This document shows positions 40,901-49,602 of a stretch of DNA of 64,000 bases, piece by piece. Below the pieces are notes generated by a model. The model was not told the origin of the DNA. It worked only from the letters and a program-made list of their open reading frames with translations, and ran no database searches. The stretch is from a virus. Each line of letters begins with the position of its first letter. Positions within the stretch are counted from its first letter, which is position 1. The position numbers and the translations under genes are program-made. The stretch covers positions 1 to 64,000 of the IMG/VR virus record IMGVR_UViG_3300044691_000274. One strand, given 5' to 3'.

Positions 40901-42513
40901 AGGACGCGACCAGCTCGCTCGCCGGGGCCGGCGAAAAGCAGATGGCCGACACTATGTCGACTGCCGCCATGACCGTGCAGGCGGCGAACGTCACCATCAA
41001 CAGCGCGACCGCAGCGGCCACCGCAGCGACGGGCGGAGCCACGGCTGAAGGCGCCGCGCCCGACGTGACCGGCAGCACCGGCAACCAGGCGACGGCTCCG
41101 AGTGCAGGTATCAGCAAGTTGGTCTCGACTGGCGCAGGCGCAGCCAACGACAACAGCCCGAGCGGCAGCGCGAGCGGGGGCATAGGCTCGGACGCGCATA
41201 TCGCCACGATCGCCAAGGCCATCACGTCGGGAGGGGGTGGCATCGGGTCTGACTTCAAGGCCAGCGGTGGCATGGGTGTCAAAGACCTGATCTCGAAGGC
41301 GCAGAGCGCGCTGAAGGGCGCGAGTGGCATTGGTTCGGACGCAGTAGCGGGCGGTGCTGCGGCTGGCGCTGCGGGCGGCGCTGCGGGCGGCGGGGATGGC
41401 CTAGCCGCGTCCATGAAGGCATTGAAGGGCTTCGAGGGCTTCGCACCCAAGGCGAAGTGGGACGTCAACCATTACCGTGCCGGCTACGGCTCTGACACGA
41501 CGACCGACCCGAAGACCGGCGCTGTCCGTTCGATCCAGAAGGGTGACACCGTCTCGCGCGCTGAGGGCGACGCAGACTTGCAGCGTCGCGTCCAGACGGA
41601 GTTCATGCCGAAGGTTCGCGGGCAGGTGGGCGGCGACAAGTTCGACGGCATGAGCCCAGAGCAGCAGGGCGCCCTGACGTCCATGGGCTACAACTACGGC
41701 AAGTTGCCGAAGGACGTGGCCAGGGCGGCGCGCAGTGGCAGCACGGAAGACGTCGAGAAAGCCATGCGGGCGCACGAGCACGACAACGGTGGGATCAATC
41801 TCAAGCGTCGCGACCAGGAAGCCGACCTGTTCGGCGGCAAACAGCAGATGGATCAGGCCGCCAAGCTCGCTTCCCAGACCAAGGAGCAGGCCAAGGCCAT
41901 GCAGGACCAGGTGCAGGCGGCCAGCAAGGCTACGCAAGGGATCGGCAGTCTGAACAGCGGCATCGGCGAAATCGGCACGAAGGCGGCCGGCGCGGTGCCT
42001 GACATGAGTTCGTTCTCGGGTTCGATCGAGAAGATGGTCTCCAGTTTGGCGAGCGGAGCTGGTGGCGGGGGCGGTGGTGGCCTCGGCGGGATCGGCGGCG
42101 TGGTCAGCGGGCTGTTCTCGGCGGCGCATACCGGCGGCGTCGTCGGCTCGATGAACACCGGCATGTTGCGCTCGGTCAACCCGAACGTCTTCAACTTCGC
42201 CCCGCGTTTCCACGACGGCATGGGCAGCGACGAGTTCCCGGCTGTCCTGCAGAAGGGCGAACGGGTGCTGACCCAGAACCAGGACCAGCGCTCGACCGCG
42301 CTCATGAGCCGCATGGCAGCTGCGCTTTCCAACAAATCGACCCCCGCTGGGTCGGCTCCGGTCACGAACCCGGCATCGGGCGCTCAGGCGCGCGGCGGGC
42401 ACACAACCGTCAACGTCTACACGCCCAACGCGAGCAGCTTCCGCAGCTCGCAGTCCCAGATCGCAGCGACGACGCACGCCACCATGCGCCGCGCCAACGC
42501 CAAGCATAATTGA
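37900..42513 (+). CDS. Tape measure protein with GH24-type lysozyme domain
   Basis: 1537 residues. The N-terminal 400 residues are helical and match tail tape measure proteins (LEVSMTRIQQVSGQTQASLD, AATGMSTSAIEHGMSTILAA); a hydrophobic segment follows near residues 405-450 (VVAGLLIGVPMFIAAATAF). Residues 620-950 are coiled coil. A lysozyme-like domain lies near 1172-1312: KALKGFEGFAPKAKWD with candidate catalytic Glu1179, YRAGYGSDTTTD, and GALTSMGYNYGKLP. Gly/Ala-rich linkers flank it. It sets tail length and may locally open peptidoglycan during DNA entry. No dyads with exact arms occur in its 4.6 kb, only one near match at 41103. Confidence 0.93.
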   Translation: MSDAGELSFLLKMRDEASAVIRGFAGAVQSSSAAHQTASSAAKEHGASLDHLVNKAKEAAEAFAAVWTANEMSRETLGAWAKLEVSMTRIQQVSGQTQASLDGLQGTLEELAGHSLDQTAGQLANVALQATRLGVSGTQVKEFTTTVSQLATATGMSTSAIEHGMSTILAATGESANGAKHFGEVFAELANKTRDGGEGLMQAAQALTMMTAGMGLSSEKTLALSSALGNLGLRSRTAGMAVGQAMQEFEKLATNDKMSDQLGQMSLALGMTAEQFKEMQKNDPSGVLIKFEEAIRKVQASGGSVDAFLKQFNLSGRMTETTFIALSKQLDQVKEKMDAAANSAGSTKLKDDAEALSNTLTGQFHAAAMAVEDFGIAIGKAAEPLALPVIKQAVADIHMLFDAFEALPEPIKEVVAGLLIGVPMFIAAATAFKFLTEVILTGMGTLRSMSGILGVVTKVMMTFRDAEELVALEGAHVAAGSAAAAEGIAATGAAARTAEVGFAGLAGRLLSITTYFLAAREAGILAGGFLNSVLPDSVKQGVQSFRQNTTIGQGMSWVGSHVLGVNSAEQDAQKKQEEEERAKREADDESFRNSPSGMARGRQAERSTSGANDNGGGGNPQAAMWEGALKGLDDYETKLGELKTQLDAIKNLQALPADQRTISSEQLQIEKNIVAEKIRALDPMNKMRDSWREQLQAATAYTKVQQEQAAIEKAVADARRSNPRFSASDETEMRGAMKATNTAEHNKSFAEDMTTANQQLAAAAAISQTSKDQLQIDQQIAAVAKTKGWTDAQIAQYKQVLELTKQIEERTAQFKALNPQAASIQSYNDQLMLLKKNLDAGNMSQGEYNREKAKLDEDTLSARDPIGAIVESQQEEIAQLGVIGQYREADLKTLQEITALKKQGIKVDDQTAGQLQGGNRAIQDIKEAQSQMQGLEDSFGSGLGNAISGALSGQKGAFQKFAADFGKQLFDSAWKNIWKQIEGQMSGGMNGMLGGLFGKAKDATSSLAGAGEKQMADTMSTAAMTVQAANVTINSATAAATAATGGATAEGAAPDVTGSTGNQATAPSAGISKLVSTGAGAANDNSPSGSASGGIGSDAHIATIAKAITSGGGGIGSDFKASGGMGVKDLISKAQSALKGASGIGSDAVAGGAAAGAAGGAAGGGDGLAASMKALKGFEGFAPKAKWDVNHYRAGYGSDTTTDPKTGAVRSIQKGDTVSRAEGDADLQRRVQTEFMPKVRGQVGGDKFDGMSPEQQGALTSMGYNYGKLPKDVARAARSGSTEDVEKAMRAHEHDNGGINLKRRDQEADLFGGKQQMDQAAKLASQTKEQAKAMQDQVQAASKATQGIGSLNSGIGEIGTKAAGAVPDMSSFSGSIEKMVSSLASGAGGGGGGGLGGIGGVVSGLFSAAHTGGVVGSMNTGMLRSVNPNVFNFAPRFHDGMGSDEFPAVLQKGERVLTQNQDQRSTALMSRMAAALSNKSTPAGSAPVTNPASGAQARGGHTTVNVYTPNASSFRSSQSQIAATTHATMRRANAKHN

Positions 42514-42522
42514 GGAACGACC

Positions 42523-43632
42523 ATGGCTCTCCTTTGGATCGACGGGTTTGACGCCTACTCGCCAACAAGCGGCACGGTCATAGAGACGGTGCTGAACCAG
42601 CAGGGCTACATCGTGGTGGACCCCAACACGACGGACCTGCGCGCAAGCAACGTCACGCAGAGCGGCATCGGCTTCAGCCTGGATTTCGTCGGCACCGGCA
42701 CGTTGACACTGCCGTTCGGCAACTCGCCGGGGGTCATCGTCGGGTTCCGGTTCAATTCGCCGGTCGCGCTCGGCACTATCTTCGAGCTGAAATACAACAA
42801 CCTGCTCGGGGTGTTCACGACGCAGCTGGTTGTTTGGCTGAACGATCAGAACGGTATTTCGGTCGGGACGCAGGACGGCGACATCCTAGCCTCGACCCCG
42901 GTCAACTCGGTCCTGACGAACACCTGGTATTACCTGGAGCTGCTCTACGTCCCGAGCCCGACCAACGCCGGCACCGTTAAGCTCAGGATCGACGGCGTCG
43001 AACTCATCACCATCTCTGCAACAAAGACGGCCTTCGCCAACATCGCGAGCACGGTGGGCCAGGTCACGTCGAGCCTCGTCAACCAGATCAGCTTCAATTG
43101 GGTCGGCGGAGAATTCTCGCCAGGAGCCTTTAACGTTATGCCGGCCTTCGGCGGCTCTATCGACGACTTTTACCTGCTCGACACGACGGGCACGTTGTTC
43201 AACACGTTCCTGGGGGACGTGGTCGTTCATGCGGTGTTCCCGGCCTCCGATGCTGGCACGAACACCATGAGCCAGGTGGGCGGCGGCGCGGGGCATTTCA
43301 CCTCGGTCAAGGAAGTCGCGCCCGATGGCGACAGCAGCTATGTCTTCGGCAGCACCTCGGGGCTGAAGGAGCTGTACACGGTCTCGACACTGCCCGCCGA
43401 CATCATCGACGTGCTCGCAGTCAGCGTAGACGTCATGGCGCGCAAGGCCGCGATCGGCGACGGTTCGTATGAGAGCGCCTTGGTCTACAACACGGTCGAA
43501 GTCGACAGCCAGGCGTTCCCAGCCGCGTCCTCGTACACGGCGACCCACTTCATTGTCACGACGCCGCCAGGCGGGGGCTCGTGGACGCTCTCACTCGTGC
43601 AGAGCGCTAAGATCGGGTTCAAACTGCCGTGA
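42523..43632 (+). CDS. Tail protein with concanavalin/laminin-G-like fold
   Basis: 369 residues (MALLWIDGFDAYSPTSGTVI). WIDGFD-Y at the start and a beta-sandwich pattern of strands (FSLDFVGTGTLTLPF, GVIVGFRFNSP, AGTVKLRIDGVELITI) are typical of phage LamG/concanavalin-like lectin domain proteins. It sits between the tape measure and the DUF2460 gene, so it is likely exposed at the tail tip and may bind host glycans. The stop overlaps the next ATG. Confidence 0.72.
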   Translation: MALLWIDGFDAYSPTSGTVIETVLNQQGYIVVDPNTTDLRASNVTQSGIGFSLDFVGTGTLTLPFGNSPGVIVGFRFNSPVALGTIFELKYNNLLGVFTTQLVVWLNDQNGISVGTQDGDILASTPVNSVLTNTWYYLELLYVPSPTNAGTVKLRIDGVELITISATKTAFANIASTVGQVTSSLVNQISFNWVGGEFSPGAFNVMPAFGGSIDDFYLLDTTGTLFNTFLGDVVVHAVFPASDAGTNTMSQVGGGAGHFTSVKEVAPDGDSSYVFGSTSGLKELYTVSTLPADIIDVLAVSVDVMARKAAIGDGSYESALVYNTVEVDSQAFPAASSYTATHFIVTTPPGGGSWTLSLVQSAKIGFKLP

Positions 43633-44819
43633 GCGTCACCTTCCTGATCACGGACACACAGTTCACCCGAGGCAAGCTGGAGGTGGTCGGCGTCCCCACG
43701 CCCCCAGACGTGTCGCTGACGCGCGCAGTTTTGCAAGTAGCTGCAACGGCGCCGGCCAACCCAGCCATCCGGCTCGGTCGGGAGAGCATGCAGGTGATGG
43801 GGCAGGTCCCAGCGCCGATCGTCCATTTAGGCCGCGCGGTGATGCAGGTCCTCTGCACGCACACGCCCAACTATGCGAGAATTCCCGTGATCGTATCAGA
43901 CGTGTTCCCATACGACATCTCTTACGACTCTGTCGGCTCGACCCGGTTCGCGACGGACGTCCTCGTCGTGGACTCGGGCGACGATCAGCGGACCCAGCGT
44001 TGGGATCAGCCCGTCATGGAATACGACGTCGCCTATGGCGTCCGTACCATGGAGCAACTGATCGCGCTGGTGGCCTTCTTCCGCTCGATGCGGGGCCGGG
44101 CTATCGCGTTCAACTATCAGGACAATGTCGATTACACGTCCTCGATCCCGACGCGGTTCGAGTCGCGCGCGGCGCCGCCCATCACGCCCTTCGACCAGGG
44201 GTTCGCGGTCGGCGACAGCAACACGATGACGTTCCAGCTCTACAAGACCTACGCCACGGCGACGCAGACCCAGCCGCGCCCGATCACACGTCCGATCCCC
44301 GGCACGACTCGCATCGGGGTGAACGGCGTCGAGGTCACCAACTGGACCGTCGACACGAACACCGGCCTCGTCACCTTCAGCTCAGCGTTCTTCAAGCTGT
44401 TCACGGACGCGCTGACGACCTCGGTCCTCACCGGCAACACCGGGCGGCTTAGCGGCGTGGCCAACGACTTCAACGGTTTCAAGCCGTTCGTCGGCTACCG
44501 GGTGACGACCTCGGGCTTCGTCAACGCCCAGAACAACGTGCCGCTGACCCAAGTCGCGACCATCGGCGCGGTGGCCGCTAACGGCTCGACGATGGACATC
44601 AATTTCCCGGCGAGCTTCGGCGGCGTGGTCGAGATCACAGCCAACGCAACGGTGTCGCTCCATCCGGCGCCGCAGTCGGGGTCGTCGCTCACCGCAGGCT
44701 TCTGGTTCTATGTGCCAGTCCGCTTCGACACGGACACGCTGCCTTTGACTATTGCGGATTACGGTGTCGGCGGCGCGAACAGCGTCAAGCTGATCGAAGT
44801 CCGGCCGAACGCATTCTGA
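43629..44819 (+). CDS. DUF2460 distal tail protein (GTA gp12-like)
   Basis: 396 residues. From about residue 85 the sequence follows DUF2460 (TIGR02217): FPYDISYDSVGSTRFATDVL, DQRTQRWDQPVMEYDVAYG, MEQLIALVAFFRSMRGRAIA, FNYQDNVDYTS. It forms the distal tail ring at the tube end. The extra N-terminal 85 residues contain three repeats of a T/GRAVLQV-like unit (TRAVLQVAA, GRESMQVMG, GRAVMQVLC). The first repeat contains an exact dyad at 43732. Gene order with the next four genes copies the GTA tail tip. Confidence 0.88.
   Translation: MSVTFLITDTQFTRGKLEVVGVPTPPDVSLTRAVLQVAATAPANPAIRLGRESMQVMGQVPAPIVHLGRAVMQVLCTHTPNYARIPVIVSDVFPYDISYDSVGSTRFATDVLVVDSGDDQRTQRWDQPVMEYDVAYGVRTMEQLIALVAFFRSMRGRAIAFNYQDNVDYTSSIPTRFESRAAPPITPFDQGFAVGDSNTMTFQLYKTYATATQTQPRPITRPIPGTTRIGVNGVEVTNWTVDTNTGLVTFSSAFFKLFTDALTTSVLTGNTGRLSGVANDFNGFKPFVGYRVTTSGFVNAQNNVPLTQVATIGAVAANGSTMDINFPASFGGVVEITANATVSLHPAPQSGSSLTAGFWFYVPVRFDTDTLPLTIADYGVGGANSVKLIEVRPNAF
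43732..43745. repeat. TGCA-N6-TGCA dyad, spacer agtagc
   Basis: Exact dyad inside the DUF2460 gene, translated as LQVAA. It is the only exact copy between 36883 and 49588. Confidence 0.55.
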
Positions 44820-44826
44820 GGGCGTC

Positions 44827-45615
44827 ATGAAAAGCATCCCTTCACCGCTGTTCACCGAGCTGCGATCTTCGAACCCCCGCATCGCGACGGGTTGGCTCGT
44901 CACGCGCAAGGACGGGGCGCAATATGGCTTCACGACGTCCGACATCGAGTTCGTCTACCAAGGACTCCTGTTCACGCCAGCCAACGGCTTCAACCCGTCC
45001 GCGATCGTCTCCAAGGCCGACGCCTCGGTCGACAACCTGGAGGCCCAGGTGCTCCTGTCCGATGTGATCACCGAGGAGGACCTGCGCGGCGGGGTGTGGA
45101 ACAACGCTGCGATCAAAGTCTTCTGGATTTGCCCGTTCCATCCGGAGTGGGGAGTCGTCCCGCTGCGCGGCGGCATCTTCGGCGAGGTGGTCATCAAGGA
45201 GGGGGATTTCACCGTCCAGCTCCGCGCGCTGTTCGAGCAGCTCCAGCTGCCGTTCGGTTATCAGTATTCGCTCCAGTGCCAGGCCCAACTCGGCGACGCG
45301 CGGTGCAAGGTGAAAGTAACTGCACCGGTCTGGCAGCCGAACCACACGTACAGGCTCGGGCTGATCTCGGACGCGGGCATCGGGGACATCGTTCAGCCGA
45401 CCGTCCCGAACGGCTTCTGGTACGTGGCCGCATACACGACCGAGGTGGGCCTCCAGTCAGAGCGCCTGCCGACGCTGCCAGGCCAAGGGCTCTCGGGCAA
45501 CGACGACCTGGGTCCGAACGACGACACCCAGACCGCTGTCGGGCCGGCGCAGGACAACTTCACCGAGTTCCATCCGATCTCGCCGGTCATGGACATTTTC
45601 GGGATTGAAATCTGA
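44827..45615 (+). CDS. DUF2163 tail tip protein, N-terminal half (GTA gp13-like)
   Basis: 262 residues. Residues 1-165 match the DUF2163 domain: SSNPRIATGWLVTRKDGAQYG, FTTSDIEFVYQGLLFTPANG, ASVDNLEAQVLLSDVITEED, LEQLQLPFGYQYSLQCQAQLGD. In gene transfer agents and most prophages the same polypeptide continues into a BR0599 C-terminal domain. Here a different 95-residue tail follows and the gene ends; the BR0599-like part is in the next gene. Stop and next ATG share one base. Confidence 0.83.
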   Translation: MKSIPSPLFTELRSSNPRIATGWLVTRKDGAQYGFTTSDIEFVYQGLLFTPANGFNPSAIVSKADASVDNLEAQVLLSDVITEEDLRGGVWNNAAIKVFWICPFHPEWGVVPLRGGIFGEVVIKEGDFTVQLRALFEQLQLPFGYQYSLQCQAQLGDARCKVKVTAPVWQPNHTYRLGLISDAGIGDIVQPTVPNGFWYVAAYTTEVGLQSERLPTLPGQGLSGNDDLGPNDDTQTAVGPAQDNFTEFHPISPVMDIFGIEI

Positions 45616-46460
45616 TGGGCGGCAAGAGCAGCAACAATAGCGGGTACAACGCGCTGCAGGGCGGGAGAGGTGCCATCATCGCCGACCCGACGCCACCGAC
45701 CGCGACCTCAGTTTCGGGCGCCACGGAGCCCGTGTGGCCCACGTCGCCCGGCGCGACCATTCCTGATGGCGGCGTCAGCGGACCTCCGGTCATCACGGTG
45801 ATCATCGAGACGGCGCTGACGAACAGCAATTTCATCATCCGAGGGATCGACACGACCCACCTGACCGTGGGCATGCGCGTCTCGTGCGGGGGCCTGTATT
45901 ATCCGGCAAACACGGTGATCCAGTCGATCGGCACATTCGGTTCGGGGTCCATCGTCACCAGCAATCCACCAACGTTGCCCACGGAGTTCGTCGGTCCCGT
46001 TTTCCTCACGTTCCAGAGCGGCGGGGGCGGCACGGGCGCGATCATTTGGACCGCGATCCCAGCGCGCCAGAGCCTGCCGGGGACCGTGACGGCCATCCTG
46101 AACGAGGCGACCTTCAACCACGACCTCGGCCTCTACCCGAGCCATTATTTTCAATATGGGACCGTGACCTGGCTCACAGGGGACAACGCCGGCTTCACTT
46201 GCGACGTGCGCGACTCGCTCGCCAGCGTGCGGGGGTCCCAGCCTTACGTCTACATGCTGGAGATCGCCCCGAACCCGATCCAGGTGGGCGACACGTTCAC
46301 GGCACTCGTCGGCTGCTCGAAGATCAGGAGCAAGTGCCAGGCGTTCAACAATCTCGACAACCATCGAGCCTTCCCGGACATGCCGACCGAGGAGCGCGCG
46401 CTGGCGACGCCGAACATTTCGAACCAGGGCTTCTCGCCCAACAGCTCAAGCTCGAAGTGA
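45615..46460 (+). CDS. BR0599-like domain protein, C-terminal half of a split GTA gp13
   Basis: 281 residues. The last 90 residues match the C-terminal BR0599 domain normally fused to DUF2163: YFQYGTVTWLTGDNAGFTCD, then VGDTFTALVGCSKIRSKCQAF with paired Cys, and NNLDNHRAFPDMPTEER. The N-terminal 180 residues are Gly/Thr/Pro-rich and unrelated to that domain. So a domain usually in one polypeptide is encoded separately, with an added N-terminal module. It follows the DUF2163 gene with a one-base overlap. Confidence 0.78.
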   Translation: MGGKSSNNSGYNALQGGRGAIIADPTPPTATSVSGATEPVWPTSPGATIPDGGVSGPPVITVIIETALTNSNFIIRGIDTTHLTVGMRVSCGGLYYPANTVIQSIGTFGSGSIVTSNPPTLPTEFVGPVFLTFQSGGGGTGAIIWTAIPARQSLPGTVTAILNEATFNHDLGLYPSHYFQYGTVTWLTGDNAGFTCDVRDSLASVRGSQPYVYMLEIAPNPIQVGDTFTALVGCSKIRSKCQAFNNLDNHRAFPDMPTEERALATPNISNQGFSPNSSSSK

Positions 46461-46464
46461 CGCC

Positions 46465-46929
46465 ATGAAGCCCGAAGAGCTGCCAGTCGCCTACACCGTC
46501 AGCCGCCGCGAGATCATCAGGGTCGCGCGCGAGTGGATCGGCGCGCCTTATCGCCATCAGGGTCGCGGCAAGCGCGGCATCGATTGCGTTGGCCTGCTCA
46601 TTGAGGTCGCAGCCGGGGTCGGCCATCCAGTCGTGGCGCCGCACGCCTATTCGACCATGCCACAGGGCTGGCAGCTGCTGGTGCCGTGTGACGAGCAGCT
46701 GTGGAAGCCGGTTCGCCAGGCGCCAATCCCCGGCGACCTGGTCGTGTTCTGGGGCTGGCACCCGGCCGAGCCGCAGCACTTCGCCTTCGTCGCGGAGCAC
46801 GCCGGCCGCATCACGATCATCCATTCGTTCTCGAAGTTCGCCAAGGTCGTCGAGCAGGGCTGGAACCGGCATTGGACCGGGAAATTCCACTGCCTCTACA
46901 ACCTGCCAGGCACAGAGGAGATCTACTGA
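46465..46929 (+). CDS. NlpC/P60-type tail peptidase (GTA gp14-like)
   Basis: 154 residues. The catalytic Cys lies in GKRGIDCVGLLIEVA, the His in AEPQHFAFVAEH, matching NlpC/P60 cysteine peptidases of phage tail tips; YRHQGR precedes the Cys motif as usual. It is thought to cleave peptidoglycan stem peptides while the tail penetrates the cell wall. It lies between the split gp13-like gene and the hub gene, as in gene transfer agents. Confidence 0.9.
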   Translation: MKPEELPVAYTVSRREIIRVAREWIGAPYRHQGRGKRGIDCVGLLIEVAAGVGHPVVAPHAYSTMPQGWQLLVPCDEQLWKPVRQAPIPGDLVVFWGWHPAEPQHFAFVAEHAGRITIIHSFSKFAKVVEQGWNRHWTGKFHCLYNLPGTEEIY

Positions 46930-46930
46930 A

Positions 46931-49588
46931 ATGGCCGCCCTCGCAGTAGAACTCGTCATCGGCCTCGGCGGCATGCTGCTGACGTCGCTGTTCCAGCCGA
47001 AGCCCAAACCACAGTATGGTTCCAGGCTCTCAAACATCAACGTCCCGCCTGTTTCGGTGGGCAACACGATCCCGCGCGTCTGGGGCACGTTCAAGGTGCC
47101 TGGCCAGATGATCTTCGCCTCGCCGCTGATCGAGACGATGCACACCCATCACGCGGCCAAGAAGGGCGGCGGCAAGGGCATGGGCGGGGGAGGCAACAGC
47201 GCCACGACCTACACGTACACGTATTCGGTCGACATCGCGGTCGCGGTCTGCGCGGGACCGGTCTACCGCATCAACCGCGTCTGGGCGAACCAGAAGCTGC
47301 TCTATATCGACCCGACGGTGGCGGCGCGCGAGCAGATCGACTTCGACGCGGCCTACCAGTCGGAGGCGACCCGCCTGATCGACGAAGAGGGCTTGGACGT
47401 GGCGCAAGCTGCCGCATCCGCCTACATTTTCGCCTATAACAATTTCTACACCTTCGAGGTCACGAACCTGACCGTCGACCTGGCGGCTGTCTACGTCACG
47501 ACGCACCCGATCGACGACACGCAGGGCATCACCGGGCAGATGCTCCTTCCGGGGCCGGAAGTGCTGACCATCCTGAACCAGCTGTTCAGCGGCATCAACA
47601 CGAACAACACTTTCGAGGCCCAGATCAACCGCTTCGACGTGATCGAGATTTTCCTCGGGTCCGACCGGCAGGGTCCGAGCGGCTTGCTCGAAGGCTACCT
47701 GGGCATCGGCAACGTGCCAGCGTTCCGGAACTGCTGCTATTTCGTGCTGACCAACCTGCAGCTGATGGACTTCGGCAACACGGTGCCGTCGATGACCGTT
47801 GAGGTCCAGACCAGCCCCTCGGGGACGACTAGCCTCGTCGAGGTGATCACGTCCATGTGCTTCCAGTCAGGGCTGGCCGACGACCAGTTCGACGCTACCT
47901 CGAACGTGGACGACACGCCGTTCCAAGGCTTCGCAGTGCTGGCCAACACCTCAGTCCGTGAGACGGTGAGCGAGCTGCAGAAGGTGTTCCCGATCGACGC
48001 GGCCGAGACCGGCTACGGGATCGTCTTCTCGATGGTCAACAAGCGCGCCTCCCAGATTTTTAATCGACCGGACCTCGGAACGCACCAGGACTCGGAGGCG
48101 CTGCCGCCGTCGATGGAAACGACCATCACGTCGGATTACGACCTGCCGTATCGGATCAACCTGAAATATCAGGAGGCGGCGCGCAGCTATTCGCCGAATA
48201 TGCTCTACGCCATGCGGTCGAACACGCCCTCGAAGACCGTCGAGGACAACGACGTGACTGTGGCGCTCGATCGCGCGGTGGCGCAGAACGCGGTCTCGAA
48301 CCTGCTCGCCCATCGCATGTTTGGCCGGCGCTCGTACAAGATGTCGTTCCCTCGCCAGTACGTCACGGTGGAGCCGACCGACGTCTTCAAGATGCCGAAC
48401 AAGGTCAATGCCGCGTTCATGGACCAATATTACGTGACGGAGGTTCATGTTGGGGCCAACGGCATCGTCAGTCTGACGGCTGTAGACCACATTTACGTCG
48501 ATCCGAACCTGAACCCTCTTGACCAGGTGTCGCAAGACTTCGACGTTGCTGTCGGAGGCAACACCTCGCTGCCCACGACCTCGCAGACGGTGCCGTTCCT
48601 GCTCGACACGCCGCTCCTGACCGACGTCGACACGGACGGGCCGGGCTTCTACGTCGTGCTCTCAGGCGCCTTCAACGGCTGGTCTGGGGGCTCGCTCTTC
48701 GTCGATGCGGCGGCGCCGACAGTCTCGACCGCCTACGGCCTGGACATCCTGACGCCAACGGCGGGCTCGGCATGGACGACGATCGCCTCGAACGGCATCA
48801 ACGTCCCCCAGGGGACCGCACTAGGCACACTCGCGCCGAATATGGTCTCCTGCTACTGGGATCGAACCAGCGTGCTCCTGGTCCGGATCGCCAACGGCAT
48901 GGACTTGGTGGCAGCCGCCGAGGACGACATCCTCGTGCAACCGCTGAACGTGACCATGATCGGCAACGAAGTCGTCCAATATGCCAACGTCGTCGACAGG
49001 GGGAACGGCCTCTGGCAGGTCTCGACCTTCTTGCGGGGACTGAAGGGCACCGAGCGCTGGATCAACAGCCATGTGGCTGGAGAGAGGTTCGTCCGCCTGA
49101 CCAGCGCCATGAAGCGCGTCAGGACGACCATCGCCGACGTGAACCAGAGCGACAACTTTCAGGCCATCAGCAACAGCCAGCCTGCGTCCACGGCCGTTTC
49201 GTTCTCCTTCAGCGACACCGGCAATTCCATGCGGCCGCTCACGGTGGCGGTCGAGCGCAAGTTCCGGAACGTGACTGGGGCGATCGAGGTGGACTGGGTC
49301 CCGCGCGTGCGGCAGAACGGCTCGTGGCTCTCCCTGTCCGACGTCAAGCTCGCGGCGAACGATCTGCCGGAGCAATATCAGGTGGACGTCTGCACGACGG
49401 CCGATCCGACCACGGCGGTGGCGACCTATACAATCACGCCGACGCCTGGCGCCCTCGCGGGGACGTTCGTTTACACGACAGCTCAGCAAGTGACGGACCT
49501 TGGCGCGGCGGCCAACCCCGTTCATCTGGCGATCTATCAAATGTCCGCTGTTATTGGTCGTGGCTTCGGACTCGGTGTGAAAGTGTGA
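46931..49588 (+). CDS. Tail tip hub protein (GTA gp15-like)
   Basis: 885 residues from ATG 46931. The N-terminus is hydrophobic (LAVELVIGLGGMLLTSLFQP), followed by NVPPVSVGNTIPRVWGTFKV, an HHAAKKGGGKGMGGGG linker and SVDIAVAVCAGPVYRINRVWA, matching the large baseplate hub of this tail type. A C-terminal NGLWQVSTFLRGLKGTERWI segment is typical of the family. It likely joins tail tube, NlpC/P60 enzyme and fibres. A dyad follows its stop directly. Confidence 0.88.
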   Translation: MAALAVELVIGLGGMLLTSLFQPKPKPQYGSRLSNINVPPVSVGNTIPRVWGTFKVPGQMIFASPLIETMHTHHAAKKGGGKGMGGGGNSATTYTYTYSVDIAVAVCAGPVYRINRVWANQKLLYIDPTVAAREQIDFDAAYQSEATRLIDEEGLDVAQAAASAYIFAYNNFYTFEVTNLTVDLAAVYVTTHPIDDTQGITGQMLLPGPEVLTILNQLFSGINTNNTFEAQINRFDVIEIFLGSDRQGPSGLLEGYLGIGNVPAFRNCCYFVLTNLQLMDFGNTVPSMTVEVQTSPSGTTSLVEVITSMCFQSGLADDQFDATSNVDDTPFQGFAVLANTSVRETVSELQKVFPIDAAETGYGIVFSMVNKRASQIFNRPDLGTHQDSEALPPSMETTITSDYDLPYRINLKYQEAARSYSPNMLYAMRSNTPSKTVEDNDVTVALDRAVAQNAVSNLLAHRMFGRRSYKMSFPRQYVTVEPTDVFKMPNKVNAAFMDQYYVTEVHVGANGIVSLTAVDHIYVDPNLNPLDQVSQDFDVAVGGNTSLPTTSQTVPFLLDTPLLTDVDTDGPGFYVVLSGAFNGWSGGSLFVDAAAPTVSTAYGLDILTPTAGSAWTTIASNGINVPQGTALGTLAPNMVSCYWDRTSVLLVRIANGMDLVAAAEDDILVQPLNVTMIGNEVVQYANVVDRGNGLWQVSTFLRGLKGTERWINSHVAGERFVRLTSAMKRVRTTIADVNQSDNFQAISNSQPASTAVSFSFSDTGNSMRPLTVAVERKFRNVTGAIEVDWVPRVRQNGSWLSLSDVKLAANDLPEQYQVDVCTTADPTTAVATYTITPTPGALAGTFVYTTAQQVTDLGAAANPVHLAIYQMSAVIGRGFGLGVKV

Positions 49589-49602
49589 TGCAATTAACTG
49601 CA
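49589..49602. repeat. TGCA-N6-TGCA dyad, spacer attaac
   Basis: Exact dyad beginning at the base after the hub stop. TAGAGT lies 17 bases after ATGCAA, and the ATG of the HNH gene follows at 49624. Confidence 0.82.

Noticed and set aside
38596-41199. Long reverse-strand frame opposite the tape measure gene, and similar long antisense frames at 22311-23999 and 56220-58472
   Set aside because: High GC with strong codon bias creates long antisense frames; all lie exactly opposite well-supported genes and encode Arg/His/Leu-rich, repetitive sequences with no family features.
43843-43857. TGCA-N7-TGCA in the DUF2460 gene
   Set aside because: Spacing is seven, not six, so it does not belong to the family. 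N4 and N5 spaced pairs (9283, 13809, 31703, 53023) were rejected for the same reason.
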